Source of the DNA: Sphingomonas sp. Leaf242 | Lineage (GTDB): Bacteria; Pseudomonadota; Alphaproteobacteria; Sphingomonadales; Sphingomonadaceae | DNA: 64,000 nucleotides | Assembly: GCF_001422045.1 (NCBI RefSeq) | Contig: NZ_LMLW01000009.1 | Location: 434,001 to 498,000, forward strand | Direction of reading: 5' to 3' | Shown: in pieces, positions 1 to 9,747 of the stretch | Numbering within the stretch: position 1 is the first letter of the stretch | Layout of the letters: every line of letters begins with the position of its first letter | The notes under the pieces: model-generated | The model's input: only the letters and a program-made list of their open reading frames with translations | What the model was told of the DNA's origin: nothing | Databases searched by the model: none | Made by a program: the position numbers and the translations under genes

Positions 1-329
1 ACCGACCAGACGATCAGCAACACGACCGTGATCGCCAGCGTATCCGCGATCCAGTCGTGGATGTCGCAATCGCGGTGCAGCGACGGGATCGACTGCAGCA
101 CCTCGATCAGCGCGCCGAGAAACGAGAATCGCTCGCCGATCCGCGACAGCTTGGCGGTCGGATACGCGAACGCCGCCAGCAGCGACATTGTCGCGAACGC
201 GAGCATGTGCTCGAATTTGTCGCCGAACTGGTCGATCGGCATGTGCGGCGGCTTGGGCAGCAACGCCATCGTCACCGCGAATACGATCGCCAAGACCAGC
301 GCGATGCGGAGAAACAGGGGGCGGTTCAT
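1..329 (-). CDS. VanZ-like membrane protein (partial, runs off left edge)
   Basis: The frame starts at the ATG at 329-327 and is open to the window edge, giving 109 residues of the N-terminal part. It begins MNRPLFLRIALVLAIVFAV, a membrane segment. It continues with DKFEHMLAFATMSLLAAFAYP and GALIEVLQSIPSLHRDCD, followed by HDWIADTLAI. This is the pattern of the VanZ-like family (DK..H..AF, IE..Q, D..AD). These are small integral membrane proteins whose biochemical role is mostly unknown. The start codon overlaps the stop codon of gph (ATGA at 329-326), so the two are probably translationally coupled in one transcript. Confidence 0.75.
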   Translation of the reverse strand, partial: MNRPLFLRIALVLAIVFAVTMALLPKPPHMPIDQFGDKFEHMLAFATMSLLAAFAYPTAKLSRIGERFSFLGALIEVLQSIPSLHRDCDIHDWIADTLAITVVLLIVWS

Positions 330-1009
330 GCGCCGAGCCTTTCGAGCGTCGGCAGCAATTCGGCATAGCCGTCGATCACCGCGTCGGCGCCGAGTTCCGC
401 AACCGGCTGCATCAGGAAGCCGAAGCTGCACGCGATCGTCGGCAGCCCCGCCGCCTGTCCCGCCTGGATATCGAAGATCGAATCACCGACGAACGCCGCG
501 CGTCCTCCGCCGCCCCCGCTTTCCCGACAAAGCCGGACCATTTCAAGGATGGGCATCGGCGACGGCTTCGATTCGGCCAGCGTATCGCCGCCGAGGATGC
601 ACGCGAACCGATCGGTCAGGCCGAGCTGGTCGAGGACGGTCCGCGCGAACCGTTCGATCTTGTTGGTGACGATCCCGAGCGTCACGCCGTTGGCCGCCAG
701 CGCATCGAGCGCCTCGATGACACCGGGGTACGGCTTGGTCAGCACGCAGATGTTCGCCTCGTAATAGGCGAGCAGCTTGGCATGCAGCGTGTCGAGCATC
801 GCCTCGTCATAGCCGCCGGTCGCGGTCAGGCCCTGCTTGAGCATATGCCGCGCTCCGCCACCGATCATCGGCTTGACCTGCTCGACGCTCAATTCCGGGC
901 GACCGGCCGTAATCAGCGCGTGGTTGACCGCGGCGGCCAGGTCGCCGCTGGTATCGAGAAGCGTACCGTCGAGGTCGAACCCGACGATATCGAAAGAAAA
1001 ATACGTCAT
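326..1009 (-). CDS. gph: Phosphoglycolate phosphatase (HAD superfamily)
   Basis: A 227-residue HAD-family phosphatase that probably hydrolyses 2-phosphoglycolate. The catalytic motif I FDLDGTLLDTSGD lies near residues 8-20. Motif II (IVTNK) and motif III/IV (ESKPSPMP, then FVGDSIFDIQAGQAAG) follow in order. The upstream in-frame sequence reaches 1120, but the ATG at 1009 gives the usual family start just before motif I; a longer start would overlap glmU. It is transcribed divergently from glmU with about 60 bp between them. Its stop overlaps the start of a VanZ-like gene. The family is sure. Phosphoglycolate as substrate is the usual assignment, but other small phosphate esters are possible. 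Confidence 0.85.
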   Translation of the reverse strand: MTYFSFDIVGFDLDGTLLDTSGDLAAAVNHALITAGRPELSVEQVKPMIGGGARHMLKQGLTATGGYDEAMLDTLHAKLLAYYEANICVLTKPYPGVIEALDALAANGVTLGIVTNKIERFARTVLDQLGLTDRFACILGGDTLAESKPSPMPILEMVRLCRESGGGGGRAAFVGDSIFDIQAGQAAGLPTIACSFGFLMQPVAELGADAVIDGYAELLPTLERLGA

Positions 1010-1071
1010 TGCAGCCACGCCTGCCAGCGGCGCTATGGAATTGGCAAGGCTTTCGTGGCAGCGATCCTTCC

Positions 1072-2466
1072 ATGATGACGCATTCCAACGACCAACCGTT
1101 TCCGGCGCCTTCCCCCGCACACCCGATTGCGGTCGTTATTCTTGCCGCCGGCAAGGGTACGCGGATGAAATCGGACCTGCACAAGGTCCTCCACCCGATC
1201 GCCGGACGGCCGATGCTGTTGCATCTGGTCGCAAGCGCAGCCGCGCTGCATCCGGCAAAGACCGTCGTGGTGACCGGCGCAGGGCGCGAGCAAGTCGAGG
1301 CGGCGGTCGCACCGCTCGGTATTTCCACCGCGCTTCAGGCGGAGCAGCTCGGCACCGGCCATGCGGTCGCGCAGGCTCGCGACGCGCTGGCGGGGTTCGA
1401 TGGCGATGTCCTGATCCTCTACGGCGATGTGCCGCTCGTCACCGCAGCGACGATGCAGCGGATGATCGACCGGTTGCACGGTGACGACAGCCCCGCCGTC
1501 GTCGTGCTCGGCTTTCGCCCCGCGAACCCCGGCGCCTATGGTCGCGTCATCGCCGACGCTGCGGGCCGGATGGACCGGATCGTCGAGTATAAGGACGCGT
1601 CGGAGGCGGAACGCGCGGTGACGCTGTGCAACTCCGGGCTGATGGCGGTGCGCTCTACCGACCTGTTCGCGCTGCTCGACCGGCTTGGCAACGACAATGC
1701 GGCGGGCGAATATTACCTCACCGATATCGTCGAGCTTGCCGCCGCCGCTGGCCGCTCGTCCGCGGTGATCGAGACTGGCGCGGACGAAGTCGCCGGCGTT
1801 AACAGCCGCGGTGAACTCGCCGGTGTCGAAGCCTCATGGCAGGCCACGCGCCGCGCACAGGCGATGGTCGACGGCGCAACATTGATCGCCCCGGACACCG
1901 TCTGGTTCTCGCATGACACGCAACTCGGTCGCGACGTCGTGATCGAACCCAACGTCGTTTTCGGCCCCGGCGCGCGTATCGCGGACGGCGCGACGATCCA
2001 TGCGTTCAGCCACGTTGAAGGCGCCACCGTCGGCAAGGGCGCCAACGTCGGCCCGTTCGCGCGCCTCCGCCCCGGCGCGGAACTCCACGCGGACGCGAAG
2101 GTCGGCAATTTCGTCGAGATCAAGAAGGCCATCATCGGCGAGGGCGCGAAGGTCAGCCACCTCACCTATATCGGCGACGCGGACATCGGCGCGGGCGCGA
2201 ACATCGGCGCGGGCACGATCACCTGCAATTACGACGGCTATTTCAAATACCGGACTGTCGTCGGCGAGGGCGCGTTCATCGGCTCGAACTCCGCGCTTGT
2301 CGCGCCGGTCACGATCGGCGCAGGCGCGATCGTTGCAGCCGGGTCGGTGGTGACGCAGGACGTGGAGGCCGATGCGCTGGCGCTGGTCCGCCCGCCCCAG
2401 ATTTCGAAGCAAGGCTGGGCAGCGCGCTTTCGCGAGAAGATGATCGCACGCAAGGCTGCTCGATGA
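1072..2466 (+). CDS. glmU: Bifunctional UDP-GlcNAc pyrophosphorylase / glucosamine-1-P acetyltransferase
   Basis: Catalyses acetylation of glucosamine-1-phosphate and then uridylylation to UDP-GlcNAc, the precursor for peptidoglycan and lipid A. The N-terminal uridyltransferase domain has the motif VVILAAGKGTRMKSDLHKVL. The C-terminal half is a left-handed beta-helix of hexapeptide repeats (IGEGAKVSHLTYIGDADIGA, then GTITCNYDGYFKYRT), which is typical of GlmU. The length of 464 aa is normal. Two adjacent ATGs (1072 and 1075) could start it; in-frame sequence continues upstream to 1009 but would overlap gph. glmS follows 40 bp downstream on the same strand and makes the glucosamine-6-phosphate that feeds this pathway. 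Confidence 0.95.
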   Translation: MMTHSNDQPFPAPSPAHPIAVVILAAGKGTRMKSDLHKVLHPIAGRPMLLHLVASAAALHPAKTVVVTGAGREQVEAAVAPLGISTALQAEQLGTGHAVAQARDALAGFDGDVLILYGDVPLVTAATMQRMIDRLHGDDSPAVVVLGFRPANPGAYGRVIADAAGRMDRIVEYKDASEAERAVTLCNSGLMAVRSTDLFALLDRLGNDNAAGEYYLTDIVELAAAAGRSSAVIETGADEVAGVNSRGELAGVEASWQATRRAQAMVDGATLIAPDTVWFSHDTQLGRDVVIEPNVVFGPGARIADGATIHAFSHVEGATVGKGANVGPFARLRPGAELHADAKVGNFVEIKKAIIGEGAKVSHLTYIGDADIGAGANIGAGTITCNYDGYFKYRTVVGEGAFIGSNSALVAPVTIGAGAIVAAGSVVTQDVEADALALVRPPQISKQGWAARFREKMIARKAAR

Positions 2467-2506
2467 AGTTCGCAAGCGAAACCCTGTTTCCCCGGAGTAT
2501 GATCTG

Positions 2507-4330
2507 ATGTGCGGCATCGTTGGAATTTTGAGCGGCGAAGACGTCGCGGGTCGGTTGCTCGACGGGTTGAAGCGGCTCGAATATCGCGGCTATGATTCGG
2601 CGGGTATCGCCACCGACAATGACGGCGCGATCGAGCGGCGTCGTGCTTCGGGCAAGCTCGTCAACCTCGCCAACGAACTCGCCGCGCATCCGCTGCCCGG
2701 CAAGACCGGCATCGCGCACACGCGCTGGGCGACGCATGGCGGTCCGACCACCAACAACGCGCACCCGCACGCGACCGGCGAAGTCGCGGTCGTCCACAAC
2801 GGCATCATCGAGAACTTCAAGCCGCTGCGCGACGAACTGATCGCGCGAGGCCGGACGTTCACCAGCGAAACCGACACCGAAGTCGTCGCGCATCTCGTCA
2901 GTGAGAAGATCGAGGCGGGCATGGACCCGATCGCCGCCGTCCGCGACGTGCTGCCCCGCCTGCACGGTGCGTTCGCGCTCGCGATCCTGTTCCGCCAGCA
3001 TCCCGACCTGCTGATCGGCGCGCGCCTCGGCTCGCCGCTCGTGGTCGGGCACGGCGAGGGCGAGATGTATCTCGGCTCCGACGCGCTGGCGCTCGCGCCG
3101 TTGACGCAGCGTATCGCGTATCTCGACGAGGGCGACTGGGTTGTGCTGACCCGCGACGGTGCGCAGGTCTACGACCGCGAGAACACTCCCGTCGAGCGCG
3201 CGATCACGCTCTCGGGGATCACCGGCGAGGTGATCTCGAAGGGCAACCACAAGCATTACATGCTCAAGGAGATCTACGAGCAGCCGATCGTCGTCGCGCA
3301 GACGCTCCGCTCGTACCTCAAGCGGATGGAAGGCGAGGTTTCGCTGCCGATCCCCGAGTTCGACCTGTCCACGATCAAGCGCGTGACGATCGTCGCGTGT
3401 GGGACGAGCTTCTACGCCGGCATGGTCGCCAAATACTGGTTCGAGCAATTCGCGCGCGTCCCCGTCGACCTCGATGTCGCCTCCGAGTTCCGCTACCGCG
3501 CGCCGGTGATGGAAGAAGGCGGCCTCGCGCTGTTCATCTCGCAGTCGGGCGAGACCGCCGACACGCTCGCTGCGCTGCGCCACGCTAAAGCCGAGGGGCA
3601 GAAGATCGCGGTCGTCGTCAACGTGCCGACCAGCTCGATGGCGCGCGAAGCGGACCTGCTACTGCCGACGCACGCGGGCCCCGAGATCGGCGTCGCCTCG
3701 ACCAAGGCGTTCACCTGCCAGCTCGCCGTGCTCGCCGCACTCGCCGCGAATCTGGCGCGCGCGAAGGGGTTGCTGACGAGGGACCAGGAGCGCGAGATCG
3801 TCCGTCACCTCGCCGAGGCGCCCGCCGCGCTTAACGGCGCGCTGGCGTATGACGAAGCGATCGAGGCGATGGCGCACAACATCGCCGGCGCGCGCGACGT
3901 GCTGTATCTCGGCCGCGGGACGGATTATCCGCTGGCACTGGAAGGCGCGTTGAAGCTGAAGGAAATCAGCTACATCCACGCCGAGGGCTATGCCGCCGGC
4001 GAGATGAAGCACGGTCCGATCGCGCTGATCGACGAGCACGTTCCCGTCATCGTCATCGCGCCGTCGGGCCCGCTGTTCGACAAGACCGTCAGCAACATGC
4101 AGGAAGTCATGGCCCGCGGCGGCAAGGTCGTGCTGATCTCGGATTACGACGGCATCCAGGCCGCCGGCGAAGGCTGCATGGCGACGATCACCATGCCCAA
4201 GGTCCACCCGCTGATCGCGCCTTTGGTCTACGCGGTGCCGGTGCAGTTGCTCGCGTATCATGTGGCGGTGCTCAAGGGCACCGACGTCGATCAGCCGCGG
4301 AATCTGGCGAAGAGCGTGACGGTCGAATAA
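2507..4330 (+). CDS. glmS: Glutamine--fructose-6-phosphate aminotransferase (isomerizing)
   Basis: Makes glucosamine-6-phosphate from fructose-6-phosphate and glutamine. The N-terminal sequence MCGIVGILSG places the catalytic Cys at residue 2, exposed after Met removal, as in class II glutamine amidotransferases. GYDSAGIA and HTRWATHG follow. Two SIS sugar-isomerase domains follow (CGTSFYAGMVAKYWFE, SQSGETADTLAALR, then GRGTDYPLALEGALKLKEIS). The C-terminus DQPRNLAKSVTVE matches the family ending. The length of 607 aa is normal. A CCGGAG ribosome-binding site precedes the ATG. It lies 40 bp after glmU and the two are probably cotranscribed. Confidence 0.97.
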   Translation: MCGIVGILSGEDVAGRLLDGLKRLEYRGYDSAGIATDNDGAIERRRASGKLVNLANELAAHPLPGKTGIAHTRWATHGGPTTNNAHPHATGEVAVVHNGIIENFKPLRDELIARGRTFTSETDTEVVAHLVSEKIEAGMDPIAAVRDVLPRLHGAFALAILFRQHPDLLIGARLGSPLVVGHGEGEMYLGSDALALAPLTQRIAYLDEGDWVVLTRDGAQVYDRENTPVERAITLSGITGEVISKGNHKHYMLKEIYEQPIVVAQTLRSYLKRMEGEVSLPIPEFDLSTIKRVTIVACGTSFYAGMVAKYWFEQFARVPVDLDVASEFRYRAPVMEEGGLALFISQSGETADTLAALRHAKAEGQKIAVVVNVPTSSMAREADLLLPTHAGPEIGVASTKAFTCQLAVLAALAANLARAKGLLTRDQEREIVRHLAEAPAALNGALAYDEAIEAMAHNIAGARDVLYLGRGTDYPLALEGALKLKEISYIHAEGYAAGEMKHGPIALIDEHVPVIVIAPSGPLFDKTVSNMQEVMARGGKVVLISDYDGIQAAGEGCMATITMPKVHPLIAPLVYAVPVQLLAYHVAVLKGTDVDQPRNLAKSVTVE

Positions 4331-4373
4331 TCCGTGGCATGGTTGGAGCCGCTGGTGCCCCAACCATAGACAC

Positions 4374-4477
4374 CACCCCGGCGAAGGCCGGGGCCCAATT
4401 GAGGGGACAGAGGTAACTAAGGCGCGGTCCTCCGTTACATCGACCTTTCCAATTGGGCCCCGGCCTTCGCCGGGGTG
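4374..4477. repeat. Intergenic palindromic repeat, family A, copy 1
   Basis: Two inverted arms of about 28 bp (CACCCCGGCGAAGGCCGGGG and its complement) enclose about 45 bp of less conserved sequence. Near-identical elements occur at 18148-18249, 31155-31256 and 58780-58881, always between genes. It looks like a REP/BIME-type element and could act as a transcript 3' end for glmS. Confidence 0.8.
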
Positions 4478-4529
4478 GCGCTAATGGCGGGCTATCCGCC
4501 GATTTCTTGCCGCCGCGCCAAACCCTCGA

Positions 4530-4558
4530 TTGACTAAGATTGTGCGCCGCGTCACAAC
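4530..4558 (+). promoter_or_regulatory. Candidate promoter for the gcv riboswitch transcript
   Basis: TTGACT at 4530-4535 and CACAAC at 4553-4558 are separated by 17 bp, about 35 bp upstream of the first glycine aptamer. The -35 matches the sigma-70 consensus at five of six positions; the -10 is weak. The position fits the riboswitch start. Confidence 0.35.
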
Positions 4559-4590
4559 TCGCGGCGTCGATGTCGGGCAACCGGCATGGC

Positions 4591-4795
4591 ACCGCGCGGG
4601 AGAGCGTTTCCGGTCCTTTCAGGGCTGATGGAACCGCCGAAGGAGCAACCACCCCGGAATCTCTCAGGCACCAGAGACCGCGCGGGGCTGATCGACACTC
4701 TGGAAAGCGTCCTGACGTGAGTCGAGGGCCACCGAAGGGGTAAGCGCTGGACAAGTCCGGCGCGAAAGCTCTCAGGTCCCGTGACAGAGGGGGTT
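4591..4795 (+). promoter_or_regulatory. Tandem glycine riboswitch upstream of the gcv operon
   Basis: Two consecutive glycine aptamers can be read. The first runs from about 4595 (GCGGGAGAGCG), through CCGCCGAAGGAGCAACC and CTCTCAGGCACCAGAGACCG, to about 4685. The second has ACTCTGGAAAGC, GGCCACCGAAGGGGTAAGCG and GCTCTCAGGTCCCGTGACAG, ending in GGGGG near 4795. These are the conserved core strings of the glycine riboswitch family. The element lies 50 bp before gcvT, the usual position for glycine-activated control of glycine cleavage. Expression-platform details were not modelled. Confidence 0.93.
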
Positions 4796-4844
4796 TGGAT
4801 CGTTGCACCCATTGGTGCCGCGCGCCCCTTCGACGGAGACGACC

Positions 4845-6077
4845 ATGAGCGATTACGCCAGCATCATCGATCAGGCCGACGATTACGTCGAGCCCGAGGT
4901 CCTGCCATTGCCGCTCGACGCGTGGCACCGCGCGAACGGCGCGCGGATGGTCGAGTTCGCCGGCTACGAGATGCCGATCCAGTATGAGGGCATCATGGCC
5001 GAGCACGCCTGGACGCGCGACTCGGCAGGCCTGTTCGACGTCAGCCACATGGGCCAGCTCGTCTTCTCGGGCGAAGGCGTCGCGCACGCGCTCGAAACCG
5101 TCCTGCCGGGCGACATCGCCGGGCTTGGCGAGGGCAAGATGCGCTATTCTCTGCTGCTCGCGCAGGACGGCGGCATCCTCGACGACCTGATGGCCACGCG
5201 CCTCCCCGACGACCAGCCGTCGCCGTTTTCCGCGCAGGACGTCGAGCCCGAAGCATACGACCCGCTCCACCCATCACCGACCGCAAGCGGCAGCTTCTAC
5301 GTCGTCGTCAACGGCGCCACCAAGTATGACGACGTCAGCTACCTGATCGAGCATCTGCCCGACGACGTCACGATCAACATCCTCGAAGACCAGGCGCTGC
5401 TCGCGGTGCAGGGACCCAAGGCGGTCGAGGCAGTCGCGCGGATCGTCCCCGGCGTCGACGGCCTCGTGTTCATGACCGCCGGCGCGTTCCACTGGAACGA
5501 CGTCCCGCTCTGGATCAGCCGCTCGGGCTATACCGGCGAGGACGGCGTCGAGATTTCGCTCCCCGCCGAACACGCCGTCGCGTTCGCCGACGCGCTGCTC
5601 GCGCTCCCCGAGATCAAGCCGATCGGCCTCGGTGCGCGCGACTCGTTGCGCCTCGAAGCCGGCCTGCCGCTCTACGGCCATGATCTCGATCCCGAGATCA
5701 CGCCGGTCATGGCCGACCTCGGTTTCGCGCTGTCGAAGCGCCGCCGCGAAGCCGCCGACTTCCCCGGTGCCGAGCGCATTCTCACCCAGCGCGAGCAGGG
5801 CCCCGCCACCAAGCGCGTCGGCCTGATCGTCGAGGGCCGCCAGCCCGCGCGCGAAGGCGCCGAGGTGATCGACGACACCGGCGCGACGATCGGTCGCCTC
5901 ACCAGCGGCGGCTTCGCACCCACCCTCGGGAAGCCGATCGCGATGGCCTATGTGCCGCTCGCGCTCGCCGCCCCCGGCACTCGCATCGAGATCGCGCAAC
6001 GCGGCAAGGTCCACACCGCCACCGTCACCGCGATGCCCTTCATTCCCCACCGCTACGTCCGCGCAGGAGCCAAGTGA
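4845..6077 (+). CDS. gcvT: Glycine cleavage system aminomethyltransferase (T protein)
   Basis: Transfers the methylene group from the aminomethyl-lipoyl arm of GcvH to tetrahydrofolate and releases ammonia. Signature stretches are [29 protein letters not shown] (acidic catalytic region), [12 protein letters not shown] and [19 protein letters not shown]. The chosen ATG at 4845 has a GGAG ribosome-binding site 7 bp upstream; the frame is open further upstream, but that is riboswitch sequence. At 410 aa it is somewhat longer than the usual 360-375 aa. This is mainly because of an acidic, proline-rich insertion at about residues 121-149 and a 20-residue N-terminal lead. First gene of the riboswitch-controlled operon; gcvH starts 1 bp after its stop. 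Confidence 0.95.
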   Translation: MSDYASIIDQADDYVEPEVLPLPLDAWHRANGARMVEFAGYEMPIQYEGIMAEHAWTRDSAGLFDVSHMGQLVFSGEGVAHALETVLPGDIAGLGEGKMRYSLLLAQDGGILDDLMATRLPDDQPSPFSAQDVEPEAYDPLHPSPTASGSFYVVVNGATKYDDVSYLIEHLPDDVTINILEDQALLAVQGPKAVEAVARIVPGVDGLVFMTAGAFHWNDVPLWISRSGYTGEDGVEISLPAEHAVAFADALLALPEIKPIGLGARDSLRLEAGLPLYGHDLDPEITPVMADLGFALSKRRREAADFPGAERILTQREQGPATKRVGLIVEGRQPAREGAEVIDDTGATIGRLTSGGFAPTLGKPIAMAYVPLALAAPGTRIEIAQRGKVHTATVTAMPFIPHRYVRAGAK

Positions 6078-6078
6078 T

Positions 6079-6450
6079 ATGAGCCGTTACTTCACGCAGG
6101 ATCATGAATGGGTCGACGTCGATGGTGACATCGGCACGGTCGGCATCTCGGAATACGCGCAGAGCCAGCTCGGCGACGTCGTGTTCGTCGACGTCCCGGA
6201 AGCCGGCAAGACGCTGAGCAAGGGTGACGAAGCGGCGGTCGTCGAGTCGGTCAAGGCCGCCTCCGACGTATACTCCCCGGTCTCGGGCACCGTCACCGAA
6301 GGCAACGCGGCGTTGACCGACGACTCCAGCCTGGTGAATTCGGACGCCGAAGCGGCCGGCTGGTTCTTCAAGCTGACGCTCAGCGACCCGAGCGAACTCG
6401 ACAGCCTGATGGACGAAGCCGCCTACGCAGCCTTCGTCGAAGGGCTGTAA
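6079..6450 (+). CDS. gcvH: Glycine cleavage system H protein
   Basis: Lipoyl carrier protein that shuttles the aminomethyl intermediate between the P, T and L proteins. It starts [23 protein letters not shown]. The lipoylation motif [17 protein letters not shown] contains the modified lysine. 123 aa is the standard length. The ATG lies one base after the gcvT stop, with GGAGCC just upstream inside the gcvT end, so the two are coupled. A palindromic repeat separates it from gcvPA. Confidence 0.96.
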   Translation: MSRYFTQDHEWVDVDGDIGTVGISEYAQSQLGDVVFVDVPEAGKTLSKGDEAAVVESVKAASDVYSPVSGTVTEGNAALTDDSSLVNSDAEAAGWFFKLTLSDPSELDSLMDEAAYAAFVEGL

Positions 6451-6458
6451 TTCTAGAA

Positions 6459-6572
6459 CCCCCTCCCGCTAGCGGGAGGGGGCAGGGGGTGGGCACGCGC
6501 TCTCCTCCAGCGTTCCGCCCGTTTGATGCCGGGCGCCCACCCCCGACCCCTCCCGCATGCGGGAGGGGGGAG
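6459..6572. repeat. Intergenic palindromic repeat, family B, copy 1 (inside gcv operon)
   Basis: The left palindrome CCCCCTCCCGCTAGCGGGAG and the right palindrome CCCCTCCCGCATGCGGGAGG flank a variable spacer, with GGGGGTGGG and its complement CCCACCCCC inside. Other copies lie at 12508, 37251, 38975, 41744 and 53602. This copy lies within an operon, and its right arm ends in GGGAGGGGGGAG directly before the gcvPA start, so it apparently serves as the ribosome-binding site. Confidence 0.8.
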
Positions 6573-6575
6573 TCG

Positions 6576-7940
6576 ATGCCGATGCGCTACCTTCCCCTGA
6601 CCCAGCCCGACCGTGCGGAAATGCTCGCCGTCATCGGCGCCTCGACCATCGACGATCTCTTCGTCGACGTCCCCGAAGCCGCGCGCCTAGACGGCCCGGT
6701 CCGCGACCTGCCGATGCACGCCTCCGAAATGGCGGTCGAACGCCACATGTCGGCGCTCGCCAAGAAGAACCTCACGGCGGGCGAAGCGCCGTTCTTCCTC
6801 GGCTGCGGCGCCTACAAGCATCACGTTCCGGCCTCGGTCGACCACCTGATCCAGCGCGGCGAGTTCCTCACCGCCTACACGCCGTACCAGCCCGAGATCG
6901 CGCAGGGCACGTTGCAGATGCTGTTCGAGTTCCAGACGCAGGTCGCGCGTCTGCTCGGCACCGACGTCGCCAACGCCTCGATGTACGACGGCTCGACGGC
7001 GTGCTGGGAGGCGATCGTGATGGCGCGTCGCATCACCAAGCGGGGCAGGGCGATCCTGTCGTCGGGGCTTCACCCGCATTACGTCTCGGTCGCGAACACG
7101 ATGGCTAAGTTCACCGGCGACGTACTCGACACGACCGCGCCCGAACTGGTCGCCGACATGGACCTCGACCAGCTGATCGCGAAGATCGACGACGATACGT
7201 CGTGCGTCGTCGTCCAGTACCCCGACATCCTCGGCCGCATCGCCGACCTGCGCCCGCTCGCGGATGCGTGCCACGCGAAGAAGGCTCTGCTGATCGCGGT
7301 CGTCACCGAGCCGGTCGCGTTGGGCGCGATCACCTCGCCCGGCGAGATGGACGCGGACATCGTCGTCGGCGAAGGCCAGTCGCTCGGCGTCGGCCTCCAG
7401 TTCGGCGGGCCTTACGTAGGCCTGTTCGGGTGCAAGGACAAATACGTTCGCCAGATGCCCGGTCGTCTTTGCGGCGAGACCGTCGACGCGGACGGCCGCC
7501 GCGGTTTCGTCCTCACGTTGTCGACCCGCGAGCAGCACATCCGCCGCGAGAAGGCGACGTCGAACATCTGCACCAACTCCGGGCTCTGCGCGCTGGCCTT
7601 CTCGATCCACATGACGCTGCTCGGCGAAGCCGGCCTGCGTCGCCTGGCAGGGCTGAACCACGCGGGTGCGGTTCATGCCGCACGTCGACTGGCGAAGGTG
7701 CCCGGCGTCGAATTGCTCAACACGCTGTTCTTCAACGAATTCACGCTGAAGCTCCCCGTCGAAGCCCGCCCGGTCGTCCGTACGCTGGCCGACCGCGGCA
7801 TCCTAGCGGGCGTCTCGCTGGGCCGGTTGTATCCCGGCAATGACGACCTCGCTAACGGACTGGTCGTTGCGGTGACCGAGACGACCACGGCGGAGGACGT
7901 CGAAACGCTTGCGTCCGCACTCGAGGAGATACTGGCATGA
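6576..7940 (+). CDS. gcvPA: Glycine dehydrogenase (decarboxylating) subunit 1
   Basis: N-terminal half of the two-subunit form of the P protein, which decarboxylates glycine and loads the aminomethyl group on GcvH. It starts [21 protein letters not shown]. Typical blocks are [48 protein letters not shown] and [17 protein letters not shown]. The 454 aa fits the family. The start at 6576 is preferred over upstream in-frame codons because those lie in the palindromic repeat. The purine-rich end of that repeat is the only good Shine-Dalgarno sequence. The gcvPB start overlaps the stop (ATGA). Confidence 0.95.
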   Translation: MPMRYLPLTQPDRAEMLAVIGASTIDDLFVDVPEAARLDGPVRDLPMHASEMAVERHMSALAKKNLTAGEAPFFLGCGAYKHHVPASVDHLIQRGEFLTAYTPYQPEIAQGTLQMLFEFQTQVARLLGTDVANASMYDGSTACWEAIVMARRITKRGRAILSSGLHPHYVSVANTMAKFTGDVLDTTAPELVADMDLDQLIAKIDDDTSCVVVQYPDILGRIADLRPLADACHAKKALLIAVVTEPVALGAITSPGEMDADIVVGEGQSLGVGLQFGGPYVGLFGCKDKYVRQMPGRLCGETVDADGRRGFVLTLSTREQHIRREKATSNICTNSGLCALAFSIHMTLLGEAGLRRLAGLNHAGAVHAARRLAKVPGVELLNTLFFNEFTLKLPVEARPVVRTLADRGILAGVSLGRLYPGNDDLANGLVVAVTETTTAEDVETLASALEEILA

Positions 7941-9511
7941 GCATCAACCAGAGCGGCTGGCGCCCGACCTCCCCCGAGGCGAACACGGTCAACGTCCCAG
8001 CGTCGGTAACCGGCAACAAGGCGCTGATGCTGGAAGAAGCGCTGATCTTCGAGATCGGCGACGCGAAGACGACGGGCGTCGACTTCGGCGAAGGCGACGT
8101 CGCGCACGACATGCTCGGCGATCTGACGCGCACCGCACCGATCGGCCTCCCCGGTCTTTCCGAGCCGGAAACCGTCCGCCACTACACCCGCCTCTCACGC
8201 CAGAACTACGGCATCGACCTCGGCTTCTTCCCGCTCGGCTCGTGCACCATGAAGCACAACCCGCGCCTCAACGAGAAGATGGCGCGGCTCCCTGGTTTCT
8301 CCGACGTCCACCCGCTCCAGCCGGTCGACACCGTGCAGGGCGCATTGGAAGTCATCCACCAGCTCGCGCACTGGCTCGTCACGCTCACCGGCATGACCTC
8401 GGTCGCGATGAGCCCGAAGGCGGGCGCACACGGCGAACTCTGCGGCATCCTGGCGATCCGCGCCGCACTGGAAGCCAAGGGCGAAGGCGCGCGGAAGATC
8501 ATCCTCGTCCCCGAGAGCGCGCACGGCACCAACCCCGCCACCGCAGCCTTCGCCGGCTATAGCGTCGAGGATATCCCCGCCACCGCCGAAGGCCGCGTCG
8601 ACACCGCCGCGCTGAAGGCCCGGCTCGGCCCCGACGTCGCCGGCGTGATGATCACCAACCCCAACACGTGTGGACTGTTCGAGCGCGACATGCGCGAAAT
8701 CTCCGATGCGGTGCACGCGGCGGGCGGCTACGTCTATTGCGACGGCGCGAACTTCAACGCGATCGTCGGCCGCGTCCGCCCCGGCGATCTCGGCATCGAC
8801 GCGATGCACATTAACCTCCACAAGACCTTCTCGACCCCGCACGGCGGCGGCGGCCCGGGCTCGGGTCCGGTGGTGTTCTCGGAGGCTTTGACTCCCTACG
8901 CACCGCTCCCGTTCGTCGAGAACCAGGACGGCCAGTTCGTCCTGGTCGAGGAGGAAACCGCAGGCGAACACCATGCCGGCAGCTTCGGCCGGATGGTCGC
9001 GTTCCACGGCCAGATGGGCATGTTCACGCGCGCACTCACCTACATCCTCAGCCATGGCGCCGACGGACTGCGCCAGGTGTCGGAGGACGCGGTGCTCAAC
9101 GCGAACTACATCCTGCGCAGCCTCGACGACACGCTCGACGCGCCGTTCGGCCCCTCGGGTCCTTGCATGCACGAGGCGTTGTTCTCGGACTCCGGCCTCG
9201 CCGCTGGCTTCTCGACGATCGACATCGCGAAGGGCCTGATCGATGAGGGCTTCCACCCGATGACGATGTATTTCCCGCTCGTCGTCCACGGCGCGATGCT
9301 GGTCGAGCCGACCGAGACCGAATCGAAGGCGGCACTCGACCAGTTCATCGCCGCGCTCCGCTCGGTCGCCGAACGCGCCAAAGCTGGCGACCCGAGCCTC
9401 AAGACCGCGCCCCATTTCGCCCCCCGCGCGCGCCTCGACGAGACGCTCGCGGCACGGAAACCGGTCCTGGTCTGGAAGGACCCCGCTCCGCTAGCGCAGG
9501 CGGCGGAGTAA
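7937..9511 (+). CDS. gcvPB: Glycine dehydrogenase (decarboxylating) subunit 2
   Basis: C-terminal, PLP-binding half of the P protein. The PLP lysine lies in [19 protein letters not shown] (Lys at about residue 296). [34 protein letters not shown] and [12 protein letters not shown] are family signatures. The length of 524 aa is slightly longer than average, with a short extra tail. Its ATG overlaps the gcvPA stop by 4 bp, which implies coupled translation and equal subunit synthesis. Last gene of the glycine cleavage operon; the L protein (dihydrolipoamide dehydrogenase) is not in this window. Confidence 0.96.
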   Translation: MSINQSGWRPTSPEANTVNVPASVTGNKALMLEEALIFEIGDAKTTGVDFGEGDVAHDMLGDLTRTAPIGLPGLSEPETVRHYTRLSRQNYGIDLGFFPLGSCTMKHNPRLNEKMARLPGFSDVHPLQPVDTVQGALEVIHQLAHWLVTLTGMTSVAMSPKAGAHGELCGILAIRAALEAKGEGARKIILVPESAHGTNPATAAFAGYSVEDIPATAEGRVDTAALKARLGPDVAGVMITNPNTCGLFERDMREISDAVHAAGGYVYCDGANFNAIVGRVRPGDLGIDAMHINLHKTFSTPHGGGGPGSGPVVFSEALTPYAPLPFVENQDGQFVLVEEETAGEHHAGSFGRMVAFHGQMGMFTRALTYILSHGADGLRQVSEDAVLNANYILRSLDDTLDAPFGPSGPCMHEALFSDSGLAAGFSTIDIAKGLIDEGFHPMTMYFPLVVHGAMLVEPTETESKAALDQFIAALRSVAERAKAGDPSLKTAPHFAPRARLDETLAARKPVLVWKDPAPLAQAAE

Positions 9512-9519
9512 ACCTCGCA

Positions 9520-9597
9520 GTTCTCCTGCGAACGCAGGAGCCCAGGGTCACGAACGCAACAGCCCGTAACCCTGGATTCCTGCATACGCAGGAAAAC
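9520..9597. repeat. Intergenic inverted repeat, family D-like
   Basis: TTCTCCTGCGAACGCAGGAG followed by CCCAGGGT is mirrored by ACCCTGG and TTCCTGCATACGCAGGAAAA. It resembles the elements at 18057, 35596 and 43888 in layout (hairpin, CCCAG...CTGG, hairpin) but the hairpin sequence differs. It may also end the gcv transcript. Confidence 0.6.
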
Positions 9598-9747
9598 GGA
9601 TTGCCCAGAACACCGCAACCGATCTAGCCTCCGCCCCAACCGGGGTGGGGGCCAGGATCGATTCAGGCGCACGAAGCACAAGGCTGGATCAGCTACGCGA
9701 TCACCGCGGTCGTCATCGGCATAGTCTTCGCGGTCCGCTGGCGCCGT

